Assembly: GCF_005887115.1 (NCBI RefSeq)
Contig: NZ_PNCJ01000009.1
Location: 62,001 to 126,000, forward strand
Reading direction: 5' to 3'
DNA from: Pseudoalteromonas rubra
GTDB lineage: Bacteria > Pseudomonadota > Gammaproteobacteria > Enterobacterales > Alteromonadaceae
DNA length: 64,000 nucleotides
Of this stretch, positions 25,350 through 33,550 are shown one piece after another. Below the pieces are notes generated by a model. It was given only the letters and a program-made list of their open reading frames with translations. It did not search any database and was not told where the DNA came from. Position 1 is the stretch's first letter. Each line of letters begins with the position of its first letter. A program made the translations under genes and the position numbers.

Positions 25350-26444
25350 ATGACCCTGGTTTCTTTTCATTATCTGGCACTTGCAATTTGTCTGGCTTGC
25401 CTGCTGATGCAACTGCGGGTTAAACATAAACAAACGGCCCATATACTGTTTGCTATATTTTGTGGTTCGCTGGCGATGATTGCCGCGAAGAAAATTACCG
25501 GCCATTCGGTCGGTGCCTACCAATATCTCATCGGCATGGGAGCGTGCGCAACATGTAACTGCTATTGGTTGCTGGCCCGCAGCATGTTTCGTAAACATCA
25601 GCCGATAGCGCTGGTCCATATCGCTGTGGCTGTTGTCATTGCGTTGCTGGTGGTGATTAAGCAGGGCTACTTGTTTGCCAATGCGCAATGGATGTCTGCT
25701 GATAACCGTTTCACCTTGCTGACGGGGGTGTTGTCTGAGCTCACAACGTTGCTTTCATCTTGCGTACTGGTACTGACTTTCTGGGAGGGGTGCAGGGGCT
25801 TTAATGATTGCACCAGAATTGAAAAGTCACAGCGTGTGTTATTTTTGGCCACTTTTGGCCTGGCCGTGGGGATTAGTAAATCGATGCAGCCATACTTTAT
25901 TCAATCGCCGGAGTTAAAAGACTGGACTGTCTCAATCATTACCCTGTTTGTGCTTGTTAGCACGCAAGTTCAGTTGTTGTGGCGTTTTGGTTTTTCAGGT
26001 AAACACGCAAATTCTGGTTCAGCGCCAGCGTCTCGCGCTGTATCCAATACAGAGTCGGTAACTTGTAGCGACGACGGTGGCCCGCTACTTGAGGCGCTTA
26101 ACAGGCTTATTCATGAGGAGCAGTTCTACTTGCAACCTAACCTGAAAGTTGCTGATTTGGCCAGAGCGCTTGATGTGCCGGAGTACAGGGTGAGCCGTGC
26201 ACTTAAACCACAGCTAAAAGAAGCCAACTTTAACCAGTTCATTAACCGGTTACGTATAGAGTATGCGCAGAAACTGTTGCAGGACCCCAAAAATCAACAT
26301 TGGCCGGTACTGGTGATCGGACTGGAAAGTGGGTTTGCTTCAGTTGGACCCTTCACCAGAGCCTTTAAATCCGTGACGGGAACGACTCCAAATCAATATC
26401 GCAAGCAGGTGCAGAAAAATGAACATGCAGCGACTTTTCAGTAA
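25350..26444 (+). CDS. AraC-family regulator with a seven-helix membrane domain
   Basis: A protein of 364 residues, started at the ATG at 25350 because the upstream in-frame TTG at 25335 has no better signal. Residues 1-215 hold about seven hydrophobic segments, ending with WTVSIITLFVLVSTQVQLLWRFGF. A polar linker leads to the AraC-type DNA-binding domain in the last 110 residues: LKVADLARALDVPEYRVSRALK, then FNQFINRLRIEYAQKLL, and GLESGFASVGPFTRAFKSVTGTTPNQYRKQ. A membrane sensor fused to AraC suggests direct response to an envelope or lipid-soluble signal. The likely target is the divergent DUF2306 gene and perhaps its own promoter. No terminator is evident directly after it. Confidence 0.88.
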   Translation: MTLVSFHYLALAICLACLLMQLRVKHKQTAHILFAIFCGSLAMIAAKKITGHSVGAYQYLIGMGACATCNCYWLLARSMFRKHQPIALVHIAVAVVIALLVVIKQGYLFANAQWMSADNRFTLLTGVLSELTTLLSSCVLVLTFWEGCRGFNDCTRIEKSQRVLFLATFGLAVGISKSMQPYFIQSPELKDWTVSIITLFVLVSTQVQLLWRFGFSGKHANSGSAPASRAVSNTESVTCSDDGGPLLEALNRLIHEEQFYLQPNLKVADLARALDVPEYRVSRALKPQLKEANFNQFINRLRIEYAQKLLQDPKNQHWPVLVIGLESGFASVGPFTRAFKSVTGTTPNQYRKQVQKNEHAATFQ

Positions 26445-26496
26445 ATAGAAGCTTTTTTAAGGTGTATTAACAGGCTTGTCAGTTTACACGCTTTAG

Positions 26497-26722
26497 TGGT
26501 CAGTGCAGAGCCTCTGCAGGCAAGCCTTTGTGAATCGCTTGCGCCTTTATCATAATTATCTCTTATCAGGTGAAGCCTTTGCTTTGCCCTCAGGCACTGA
26601 GCTGGCAGTGACCAATGGATGAGTATCGCGTCAGTTCACTCTTTGGTGATGTATCGACATTTCGCAACCACAAGCTTCATAGTGGAGTAGATCTGGTTGC
26701 TGAAAAAGCACTCCACTTTTAA
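26497..26722 (+). pseudogene. Relic of an M23-family metallopeptidase gene
   Basis: Two overlapping frames read like neighbouring parts of one M23 (lysostaphin-type) peptidase. The first, open from 26497 to a stop at 26620, encodes VNRLRLYHNYLLSGEAFALP and then SGTELAVTNG. The second, starting at 26615, continues with MDEYRVSSLFGDVSTFR and then NHKLHSGVDLVA before a stop at 26720-26722. SSLFG and HSGVDLVA match the zinc-binding start of M23 domains (first His and Asp), but the catalytic HxH half is missing. The change of frame near 26615 and the loss of both ends indicate decay. Family recognition is by eye from short segments. Confidence 0.45.
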
Positions 26723-26753
26723 AAAGTAGAGCATAGGAGATGCTCTACTTTTT
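26721..26753. terminator. Strong terminator at the end of the beta-helix gene
   Basis: A 14-base perfect stem (26721-26734 and 26740-26753) with a 5-base loop has A-rich and T-rich outer arms, so it can end transcripts on both strands. It lies 13 bases beyond the stop of the minus-strand gene and overlaps the stop of the M23 relic. Confidence 0.85.
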
Positions 26754-26765
26754 GGAACTGATAGA

Positions 26766-27941
26766 TTATTGCTCAACCACGTAATGGCGATTGTTCAGCT
26801 CTTGTCTGAGCACGTTATTGTTCAGGTAAGAGTAAGTCATCGGGCGGTTGGCCGCATCGACCTGACCGTGGTTCTCGACGGTATTTTCTTTGATCAGGTT
26901 CGGGGTTTGCGTGTTCGTTGCATACAATTTGATGCCATAACTGCCAGGATGGACTATCAGGTTTTCACTGTATACGTGTGCATCACCACCGCTTACAGTG
27001 CTGTCTTGCTGAGCTGGGTTACGAGCAAAAATACCATTTTCTCCGGCATACAGAATACGGTTATCATGGATTGTCAGACCATCACCATCTAGCATCATAC
27101 CGTTACCACCGCTGCGATAGATCAGGTTACCCGTCACCGCTACATGGTCACCGCCAACCTGAATGCCGGTATTCTGATATTTAGGGTCAAACGGGCTGAC
27201 GCCGGTACGGTAGATCTTGTTATTGCGGATTGTTGCATCACTTGCCACCGAGTTGAGCTGAATACCATCGGCACCAATGTTTTCCAGAGTATTGTTGTAA
27301 ATGTCCACATCAGTCAACTTATGTGGATAGACAGTAGTGGCAACACCATCACACTCCAGCTTGCGGCTCTTCCCTGTATAGCCTATGTACATGCCTTCGC
27401 CTGTTTCAGTGTCATGAATATAGTTGTGGTGAACGCGCAGTCCACGCATGGTGAAATTTTCCTGCCAGGTAGCCGGGTCACAGGTTGGATCGGTTTTAAT
27501 CAATAATCCGGCAAACCGTGCGCGATAAATTTCAAGATTGTCTATCTCAATGTATTCGCTTAGCCCACCAATTCCGACTGTGCCGCCAAGGCGCATACCG
27601 TAGCCAGCCTCATCCCGGCTACCGGTAATGCGCAGCTGAGATGATTTCTCAACGGCGATGCTATACTCGTATGGACGCGTTGTGACGGTGCCATTTTCAT
27701 TGCGAAACACCACGGGCTTGCCTGCTTCCCCATGTACATTTCGAATGCGCAGCGGGCCGCGTTCACCGGCAGCTAAACAAACCGTATCTCCGGCAACAAT
27801 ACCAAGTGTGTCACCGTCCACCAAATGATGGCTTGAAGGAATGACGACGTCACATTGTTCAGCAGCAAGTACCTGAGGGATGTTACATAGCGCCAGTGCG
27901 CCCGAGATCAGAGTTAACGTGAAGGTTTTCGTGTTATTCAT
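26766..27941 (-). CDS. Exported right-handed parallel beta-helix protein
   Basis: A protein of 391 residues from the ATG at 27941, chosen because AAGGAAGAAG lies just upstream and a signal peptide follows (MNNTKTFTLTLISGALALCN to VLAA). The body consists of repeated short turns with Asn and Asp ladders: DIYNNTLENIGADGIQLN, TIRNNKIYRTG, AVTGNLIYRSGGNGMMLDGD, TIHDNRILYAGENGIFARN and YSENLIVHPGSYGIKLY. This is the pattern of pectate-lyase-like beta-helix proteins (parallel beta-helix repeats). Several catalytic classes share the fold: lyases, hydrolases and epimerases of polysaccharides. I cannot name the substrate or find a certain active site. It is probably secreted and acts on a polysaccharide. 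It stands alone. Confidence 0.85.
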   Translation of the reverse strand: MNNTKTFTLTLISGALALCNIPQVLAAEQCDVVIPSSHHLVDGDTLGIVAGDTVCLAAGERGPLRIRNVHGEAGKPVVFRNENGTVTTRPYEYSIAVEKSSQLRITGSRDEAGYGMRLGGTVGIGGLSEYIEIDNLEIYRARFAGLLIKTDPTCDPATWQENFTMRGLRVHHNYIHDTETGEGMYIGYTGKSRKLECDGVATTVYPHKLTDVDIYNNTLENIGADGIQLNSVASDATIRNNKIYRTGVSPFDPKYQNTGIQVGGDHVAVTGNLIYRSGGNGMMLDGDGLTIHDNRILYAGENGIFARNPAQQDSTVSGGDAHVYSENLIVHPGSYGIKLYATNTQTPNLIKENTVENHGQVDAANRPMTYSYLNNNVLRQELNNRHYVVEQ

Positions 27942-28225
27942 TGCTTCTTCCTTATTGAAGTCATCGTTACACTTATAATTGATTAACGAAAATATCATAA
28001 CAAAATGCGTTAATATCCTGCCTGTTTGGGGGGGGCGATGCCACCTGTACCAAAAATACGCTGTTCGGCACCTTAACTGTAAACCGGTATTGGCACAATT
28101 TATTGCGTCATCGACAGTGTTCCACACCTCAAAGCTGGCTATGCTATTAAGCAGACGGGTATCATTCGTTAAAATGCATTGTGCTATTAAATGAAATACT
28201 TGTCTATTATTCAGGTAATATTGTA

Positions 28226-29188
28226 TTACTTATTTTGGATTAGGTGATCCAGTATTGCTAATTCATTATTGGTATTTATCTGTACCCAAAGTGGAAAGTG
28301 ATCACTCAGTTCATAGGTCCACTTGCTCTCGGGAATGCCACTGTCATCAAATAACGCAGCCATCAGACCGTTGGCGGCAAAGTCAATCACGCCACCTTTG
28401 TCGGCATAGCTAAAGGCCAGTCTGGCACGATGTAAAATCTGATCATAGCGTTTATTTCCTGCGCTTGCGGCGGTGTCATGGATGTCGGCCAGAGCCAGCG
28501 GCATCTGGAGTCCGCTTGACTGAGTCAGTGCCTGATAAAAGCGGTCGCCAATGCGGGGAATGTTGAAATCGCCCACTACAATGAGATCTTCATCGAATAC
28601 GCTGTCGGCGTTATCGACCCAGCGACTTTTGATCCACTCAGCAAAGCTTGCCAGCTCTTGCTCCCGGCCAGGACGCGTTCCCCAACGCGCATGCATAGCC
28701 AGCATCACAAAATCAAAATTGCCCGCTTTGAAAGAGGCCATATAAGGCGCACGCCACCAGGATTGCTCGCTGATATATTGGCCCTCGATTTTCTGCCGGT
28801 CGGGCTGTGCCTCAGCCGCCAGGCCGGTAAACTGTACCATGCGTTTGTCGAATACGAAGGCGGTGCGCTCCCAGTTGCCACCAAAGTCACTTTGCCAGTC
28901 ACTGATCACAAATTGCCAGTCAGGTCCTAGCAAACGCATCACCCGTTTAAAATCTGTTAAGTCGTCTCTGAGCTCTGTGATTGCAATTAAATCAAATTGA
29001 TACAAAGTACGCGCTATAAGTGAAATCGCCAGCTCACTACGTGGTCGCTTTCCAAAATCACGAATATTCCAGGTTGCGATGTTAAGGGTTTCGTCCAACA
29101 TTGATGGTGGAATATCGCTCTGCTCAATACGTTCTACGAGTAATTTGAGCTTTTTTGCGATACCTTTCGAGAGGGTTGTCAGTTCCAT
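28226..29188 (-). CDS. Endonuclease/exonuclease/phosphatase (EEP) family protein
   Basis: A protein of 320 residues with a good ribosome binding site (AAGG, seven bases before ATG). It shows the four blocks of the EEP fold: IATWNIRDFG (metal-binding Asn), LIAITELRD (catalytic Glu), LIVVGDFNIP (Asp and Asn) and LSDHFPLWV (Asp-His pair). Such enzymes use Mg2+ to cut phosphodiester or phosphomonoester bonds in DNA, RNA, lipids or nucleotides. There is no signal peptide, so action in the cytoplasm is likely. The first 35 residues are an extra helical extension. The substrate cannot be read from the sequence. It is divergent from creA with a 144-base gap. Confidence 0.88.
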   Translation of the reverse strand: MELTTLSKGIAKKLKLLVERIEQSDIPPSMLDETLNIATWNIRDFGKRPRSELAISLIARTLYQFDLIAITELRDDLTDFKRVMRLLGPDWQFVISDWQSDFGGNWERTAFVFDKRMVQFTGLAAEAQPDRQKIEGQYISEQSWWRAPYMASFKAGNFDFVMLAMHARWGTRPGREQELASFAEWIKSRWVDNADSVFDEDLIVVGDFNIPRIGDRFYQALTQSSGLQMPLALADIHDTAASAGNKRYDQILHRARLAFSYADKGGVIDFAANGLMAALFDDSGIPESKWTYELSDHFPLWVQINTNNELAILDHLIQNK

Positions 29189-29332
29189 GGTTTACCTTGA
29201 ACTATGATGAATAGATTCATAAAGTTAGACCAGTATTGGGTAAATACCAGTACATTTAAATCCGAGTGATATTTTTGATAGCAGGTTTGTGCAACAATGG
29301 TAAACTTTAGAAACACACACGTCTCAGGAAAG

Positions 29333-29806
29333 ATGATGAAAAAAAGACTACTGTTGCTTCCTCTAATTACCTTGCTAGGCGCCTGCTCTGACAGCGAAGT
29401 CGGCGATGTATCCCTTGGTTTGTTTACGCTCAAAGACATCAAATTACACTCCATGACAGACCCGATTGTTACCGGGGTTACTTGCCACGTCGCCAGTGTT
29501 GAAGCCGATCTTAGTCTGTCGGACCCAAGCGATAGCTCCATTGCTTGTCGTCAGACTGGGGAGATTACACCGCAAATGATAGCGCAAATAGATAAGAGCA
29601 AATCTGGTGAAGTGGTGTTCAAACAGTCTAAAAGCGTGTTTTTCAAATCCATGAAGGTCAGACGGATTTATGATGCTGAGCATCAAACCCTGATGTACCT
29701 GTCATATACAACCAAAGAAACCTCGGGAAGTTTTAAACACAGTTTATCGACTGTGCCACTGTGGGGCACTCAGGCCTATTCAGAAAACCTTGTTAGTCAA
29801 AAGTAA
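29333..29806 (+). CDS. creA: CreA-family lipoprotein
   Basis: A protein of 157 residues. I use the ATG at 29333 (29336 is an adjacent ATG) because AGGAA lies just upstream; an ATG at 29297 is in frame but lacks support and would break the signal. The start encodes a lipoprotein signal, LITLLGAC, followed by SDSE. The rest aligns with E. coli CreA from memory: DIKLHSMTDPIVTGVTCHVA, SSIACRQTGEI, GEVVFKQSKSVFFKSMKVRRIYD and LMYLSYTTKETSGSFKHSLSTVPL. Two Cys (VTCHVA and IACRQ) probably form a disulfide. The cellular function of CreA is unknown. E. coli CreA is not obviously lipidated, so the lipobox is a point of difference. Confidence 0.9.
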   Translation: MMKKRLLLLPLITLLGACSDSEVGDVSLGLFTLKDIKLHSMTDPIVTGVTCHVASVEADLSLSDPSDSSIACRQTGEITPQMIAQIDKSKSGEVVFKQSKSVFFKSMKVRRIYDAEHQTLMYLSYTTKETSGSFKHSLSTVPLWGTQAYSENLVSQK

Positions 29807-29833
29807 TTAATTTAAATACATAAGTTGAGTATT

Positions 29834-31855
29834 ATGAAGCAGCTATTTACCATCCTGGCTATCATTTTGATGGTGTGGATTAGTCCTGTCCGGGCGTTGG
29901 GTGAACGCCCGGATGTAACCATCATGCCTGCACCTGACTGGGTCGAAACGCAAACACTGGCAAAATTACCCGTTACCCTGCACAAACCACTTCATTATCG
30001 GCTGGTGGACAAGCAGGTGAGTGATGTGACTGAGCAAACGTCTTTTTCTCATAATCGTTATGTATTTACTGACGCGGCAGGTGTTCAGGAAGGGAGCACC
30101 GTACGAGTGCGGTTTAACCCTGCGTTTCAGCAACTGGTGTTTCACAACGTCACGATATTACGAGAGGGGGAGGCGGTTTATCAGCTAAGTCAGCAAGACA
30201 TTAAGGTGATCAACGCGGAAGATGATCAGCAAAACAATATGTATTCAGGCTTGTTTGATGCACTGATTTTGCTTCAGGATGTGCGCGTTGGTGACGAACT
30301 GGATGTGAGTTATAGTTTGTCTGGTACTAACCCGGTGCTGGGAGAGCGCTTCAGTTACTTTGATAATCTGGGGTGGCGTGTCGCTGTGGATTTACTGACC
30401 TTTAAGCTGACGCTGCCCGGAGATAAAAAAGTAGCGTATAAAGTGTTCGGCGACTCAAATGCTCAGGTGCAACACCAACAAAGCGATACCATGCAAACCT
30501 ACACGGTGCGTGTGGAGAACAGCGTAGCGCATACAGTAGAGCACGAGCTTCCTGGCTGGTTTAGCCCTTTTCCCTATATTCAGTTTACTGAGTTCAATTC
30601 CTGGCTTGAAGTACAAGCCTGGGCGGCTGAGCTGTTCAAAGTAGATTCAGAGCTGAGCCCGGCGTTACAGGCGTATATTAATGAACTAAAAGCACTGCCT
30701 CAAGATCAGGCCATTGAGCAGGCGATTACGTTTGTTCAGGATGAAATCCGATATCTTGGCTTAGAGCTTGGTGTGAACTCGCATCAGCCTAATATGCCAC
30801 ATCAGGTTTATGAGAAACGTTTTGGTGACTGTAAAGACAAAACCCTGTTGCTGAACACCCTGCTTAAGGCACTTGAAATCGAAGCGCAACCTGCATTGGT
30901 ATCTACCGAAAAGCGAGACTACATCAATGAGTTTTTACCGACGCATAGCGCGTTTAACCATGTCATTACTTATTTTACTCTGGACGGACAGGAGTTTTGG
31001 GTAGACCCGACAATTAGCTATCAGGGAAACAGTCTGAACGCTTTATATCAGCCCGATTACGGAAGGGCTTTGTTAGTCGATGCGCAATCTGGTGCTTTGA
31101 AAGAAGTTGAGGTTAAAGTGGCACGCCATGGTATCGACATCAATGAAATGATCATTGCCCCCGATTATGTTTCGCCAGTGCAATGGCGTATTGAGTCACA
31201 GTATTATGGTTGGCAAGCCGAGCGTCTGCGTTATCAGCTGGCCTCGTCGCAAAAGAAGCAATTTCAGGAACACTCGCTGAATTACTACGCGCAGTTTTAT
31301 CCTGGGGTTCAGGTTAAAACCCCCATTACCTTTTCGGACAATCGCCGCGACAATGTGATCACGGTTGTTGAGTCTTACTGGGTGCCCGATTTCTGGCAAT
31401 CAGGAGATGCCGGCGCTGTTGAGTTTTATCTTGGTGCAGGCAATGTCAGCCAGTATGTCAAATTACCTCAGACGGTTCGGCGCAAGCAACCGCTGGCAAA
31501 AGTATACCCAATGACAACGTCTCAACGGGTTACTTTGCTGATGCCTATGGACGTTGATTTTAGTGCCCTGGCTTATCAAAAGTCTTTCACCGACCCCTAT
31601 ATGCGTATTGACAGTGCAATGGAATATGATCGCCGTCGTGTGACCTTTCACAGCCAGTATGAGGCACTTGCAGAATATGTGCCGGTTGAAGCGGTGCCTG
31701 CTCACCTGAGTAAATTAAAACAAGCTAGTAAGTTCACTGGATTTGGCGGCTCGGTATCTGAGGTGACGACCAACCCGAATCACACCGTATTCAAAGAATT
31801 CGTGGAACAAATGGAACGTACGACTAAGATGAAGTTTGTTGGAGAGTCATTATGA
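29834..31855 (+). CDS. Exported DUF3857/transglutaminase-like protein
   Basis: A protein of 673 residues; I use the ATG at 29834, since the in-frame TTG at 29825 has no advantage. The signal peptide ends near VRALG. Residues about 30-270 form a beta-rich DUF3857 domain. Residues about 285-400 form a transglutaminase-like domain with Cys333 in FGDCKDKTLLL, His376 in HSAFNHVITYF and Asp391 in FWVDPT, a complete Cys-His-Asp triad. Residues about 420-673 are a second beta-rich part ending at KMKFVGES. Such proteins are usually taken as proteases or peptide cross-linkers in the periplasm. The stop overlaps the next gene's start by 4 bases (ATGA), so the two are translationally coupled. Confidence 0.88.
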   Translation: MKQLFTILAIILMVWISPVRALGERPDVTIMPAPDWVETQTLAKLPVTLHKPLHYRLVDKQVSDVTEQTSFSHNRYVFTDAAGVQEGSTVRVRFNPAFQQLVFHNVTILREGEAVYQLSQQDIKVINAEDDQQNNMYSGLFDALILLQDVRVGDELDVSYSLSGTNPVLGERFSYFDNLGWRVAVDLLTFKLTLPGDKKVAYKVFGDSNAQVQHQQSDTMQTYTVRVENSVAHTVEHELPGWFSPFPYIQFTEFNSWLEVQAWAAELFKVDSELSPALQAYINELKALPQDQAIEQAITFVQDEIRYLGLELGVNSHQPNMPHQVYEKRFGDCKDKTLLLNTLLKALEIEAQPALVSTEKRDYINEFLPTHSAFNHVITYFTLDGQEFWVDPTISYQGNSLNALYQPDYGRALLVDAQSGALKEVEVKVARHGIDINEMIIAPDYVSPVQWRIESQYYGWQAERLRYQLASSQKKQFQEHSLNYYAQFYPGVQVKTPITFSDNRRDNVITVVESYWVPDFWQSGDAGAVEFYLGAGNVSQYVKLPQTVRRKQPLAKVYPMTTSQRVTLLMPMDVDFSALAYQKSFTDPYMRIDSAMEYDRRRVTFHSQYEALAEYVPVEAVPAHLSKLKQASKFTGFGGSVSEVTTNPNHTVFKEFVEQMERTTKMKFVGESL

Positions 31856-32931
31856 TGCGTTTAATTGGAACATTATTGCTGATCCTGATTACGTCCGGAT
31901 GTGCATCAACCAAAAAAACGGTGCTACTTAACGACACTCAGTCTATTTATGATGCAAATAAAACGCTGGAATACGTGCTAAATGATCCCGACCCCCGCAT
32001 GCTGTTCGACTTGATAGACAAAGAAGCCAGTGAAACCTATGCCAAAGATGAGATAGGCATTAGCGAGGAAGACTTTGCACTGAACAGCGCCATTGTCACG
32101 GTTGGTGCGCTGAAGGGCTTGAGTCGTTTTGATCATGTTGCCTACTCACATAGCCAGGCAAAAGGGAACTACTGGTACAGTCATTATATCTTTTCCAATA
32201 ACAACGGCAGTTATGCTCTGGTAGATCTGGTTTTAACCAAGCAGGGCAAGAAACTGGTGGATGTTCACAACCATGTGTTCCGTTCCAGTGTCGTCAATTA
32301 TCTGGGCGAATATGAACAACTGATTGAGCAAAAAGGATATGGTGACGCACTTACAAAAATAGAAGAGCAGGTTGAGAATGATGATCCTCAGTCAGCACTG
32401 GAACATTATCTGGCCTTGCCCGAAGAGGTGCGTATGCTTGGGATCGTACATGAATCTTTGTTTCGCTTTATTAAGCGTTGCAACGCAGAGGCGTATCAAG
32501 CATTTTGCAACCGCGTTTTATCGGACAGCCAGCATGAATACCAGGGCCTGCTAAGAGCAAACATGTACAGCAACCTCAACGAATATGACAAGGCTTTGTC
32601 TGAGTACGAGCAAGTGCCCGAAGCAATACGTAGCAGCGCGCCAATTTTAATGGAAGCGGCCGTTTTACAGGCCCGTCAAGGGAATAAGCAGGAGGGCTTT
32701 GCCCTGGCGCTTGATGCCTTATACCGAGCGTCGGGCCACTCTTATGGATACTTGATGTTACTACAGGTTTCTTTGTTCTCAGGTGAGCATGAGTTCTCGG
32801 CAGAGCTACTTTCTTTTATTAAGAAGACCTTTGAAATCCAATTTACCGAGCAGGAACTGGCAGATTTTAGTGGTGATAGTGGGTTTATTCAGTCTGAGCA
32901 ATACGCGCAGCTTAAGCTGAGCTATTTTTAA
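31852..32931 (+). CDS. Lipoprotein with TPR-like helical repeats, coupled to the transglutaminase
   Basis: A protein of 359 residues with a lipoprotein signal: MMRLIGTLLLILITSGC, then ASTKK. Residue +2 is Ala, so outer-membrane sorting is likely. The first half resembles no family I know. The second half (about 170-340) is helical with Tyr/Leu spacing like TPR repeats, for example YSNLNEYDKALSEYEQVPE and AAVLQARQGNKQEGFALALDAL. It overlaps the transglutaminase gene by 4 bases, so it is probably a partner that anchors or presents substrates to it. This is inferred from linkage. A GNAT gene follows after 23 bases and may be cotranscribed. Confidence 0.78.
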   Translation: MMRLIGTLLLILITSGCASTKKTVLLNDTQSIYDANKTLEYVLNDPDPRMLFDLIDKEASETYAKDEIGISEEDFALNSAIVTVGALKGLSRFDHVAYSHSQAKGNYWYSHYIFSNNNGSYALVDLVLTKQGKKLVDVHNHVFRSSVVNYLGEYEQLIEQKGYGDALTKIEEQVENDDPQSALEHYLALPEEVRMLGIVHESLFRFIKRCNAEAYQAFCNRVLSDSQHEYQGLLRANMYSNLNEYDKALSEYEQVPEAIRSSAPILMEAAVLQARQGNKQEGFALALDALYRASGHSYGYLMLLQVSLFSGEHEFSAELLSFIKKTFEIQFTEQELADFSGDSGFIQSEQYAQLKLSYF

Positions 32932-32954
32932 CCTAATTGAAAAAGGAGTAGATA

Positions 32955-33539
32955 ATGTGGATTAAGAATACGCCGCTGGAAGGCCAGTACATCAGGCTTG
33001 AGCCCCTGGCTCTTGAGCATGTTGATGAGCTTAAAGAAGCTGTTGAGGATGGCCAAAGCTGGAAGCTCTGGTATGCAAATGTGCCGTCACCCCAACAGAT
33101 GCAACAGTATGTCGAAAAAGCGTTAAGTAAGGTTGCTGAGGATCAGGTGACCTTCGTTGTAAGATCGATAGCAAGCGGGCACATTGTTGGTACTACCCGC
33201 TATTACGATATTAAGCCCGAGCACAAACGCGCTTCGATTGGTTATACCTGGTATAGCGCAGCGGTTAGGCGGACACCGGTCAACACGGAGGCAAAACTCT
33301 TGTTGATGGCAAACTTGTTTGAAACGTGTGGTGCGTTATCACTGGAATTCAAGACGCACTTTTTTAATCACCCGTCACGACAAGCAATCGAGCGTTTAGG
33401 GGCCAAATTGGATGGCGTACTCAGAAGTCATCAGATTTTGGCGGATGGCTCTGTTCGTGATACCGCCGTGTATTCCATTCTGGCCTCTGAGTGGCCAGCG
33501 GTTCGCAACCATCTTAAAGCAAAACTCACAGCCCGTTAA
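32955..33539 (+). CDS. GNAT acetyltransferase (RimJ/RimL type)
   Basis: A protein of 194 residues with an AAAAAGGAG ribosome binding site. It shows the usual pattern of the RimJ/L-like branch: LEGQYIRLEPLALEHVDEL at the start, HIVGTTRYYDI with a following ASIGYTWYSAAVRRTPVNTEAK segment for acetyl-CoA binding, and LEFKTHFFNHPSRQAIERLGAKLDG at the end. Enzymes of this branch acetylate protein N-termini or small amines; the substrate here is unknown. It follows the lipoprotein gene closely and converges on the DUF4153 gene. Their stop codons overlap in TTAA, inside a hairpin. Confidence 0.88.
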   Translation: MWIKNTPLEGQYIRLEPLALEHVDELKEAVEDGQSWKLWYANVPSPQQMQQYVEKALSKVAEDQVTFVVRSIASGHIVGTTRYYDIKPEHKRASIGYTWYSAAVRRTPVNTEAKLLLMANLFETCGALSLEFKTHFFNHPSRQAIERLGAKLDGVLRSHQILADGSVRDTAVYSILASEWPAVRNHLKAKLTAR

Positions 33540-33550
33540 AACGGGCTGTG
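33527..33550. terminator. Hairpin that spans both overlapping stop codons
   Basis: CACAGCCCGTT at 33527-33537 pairs with AACGGGCTGTG at 33540-33550, leaving a very short loop. The stop codons of the GNAT gene and the DUF4153 gene both fall inside it (33536-33539). On the minus strand the stem is followed by AGTTTTGC, which favours termination of the DUF4153 transcript. Confidence 0.65.

Larger units (their letters stand above)
26445..26765. other. Gap of 321 bases holding a gene relic and a terminator
   Basis: The stretch has no intact gene. It contains a decayed M23 peptidase fragment (26497-26722) and, at its right end, the terminator of the minus-strand beta-helix gene. Both are listed separately. 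Confidence 0.6.

Noticed and set aside
28025..28034. Run of G residues between the beta-helix and EEP genes
   Set aside because: It is in a gap with no gene to switch, so I see no role for it beyond chance.
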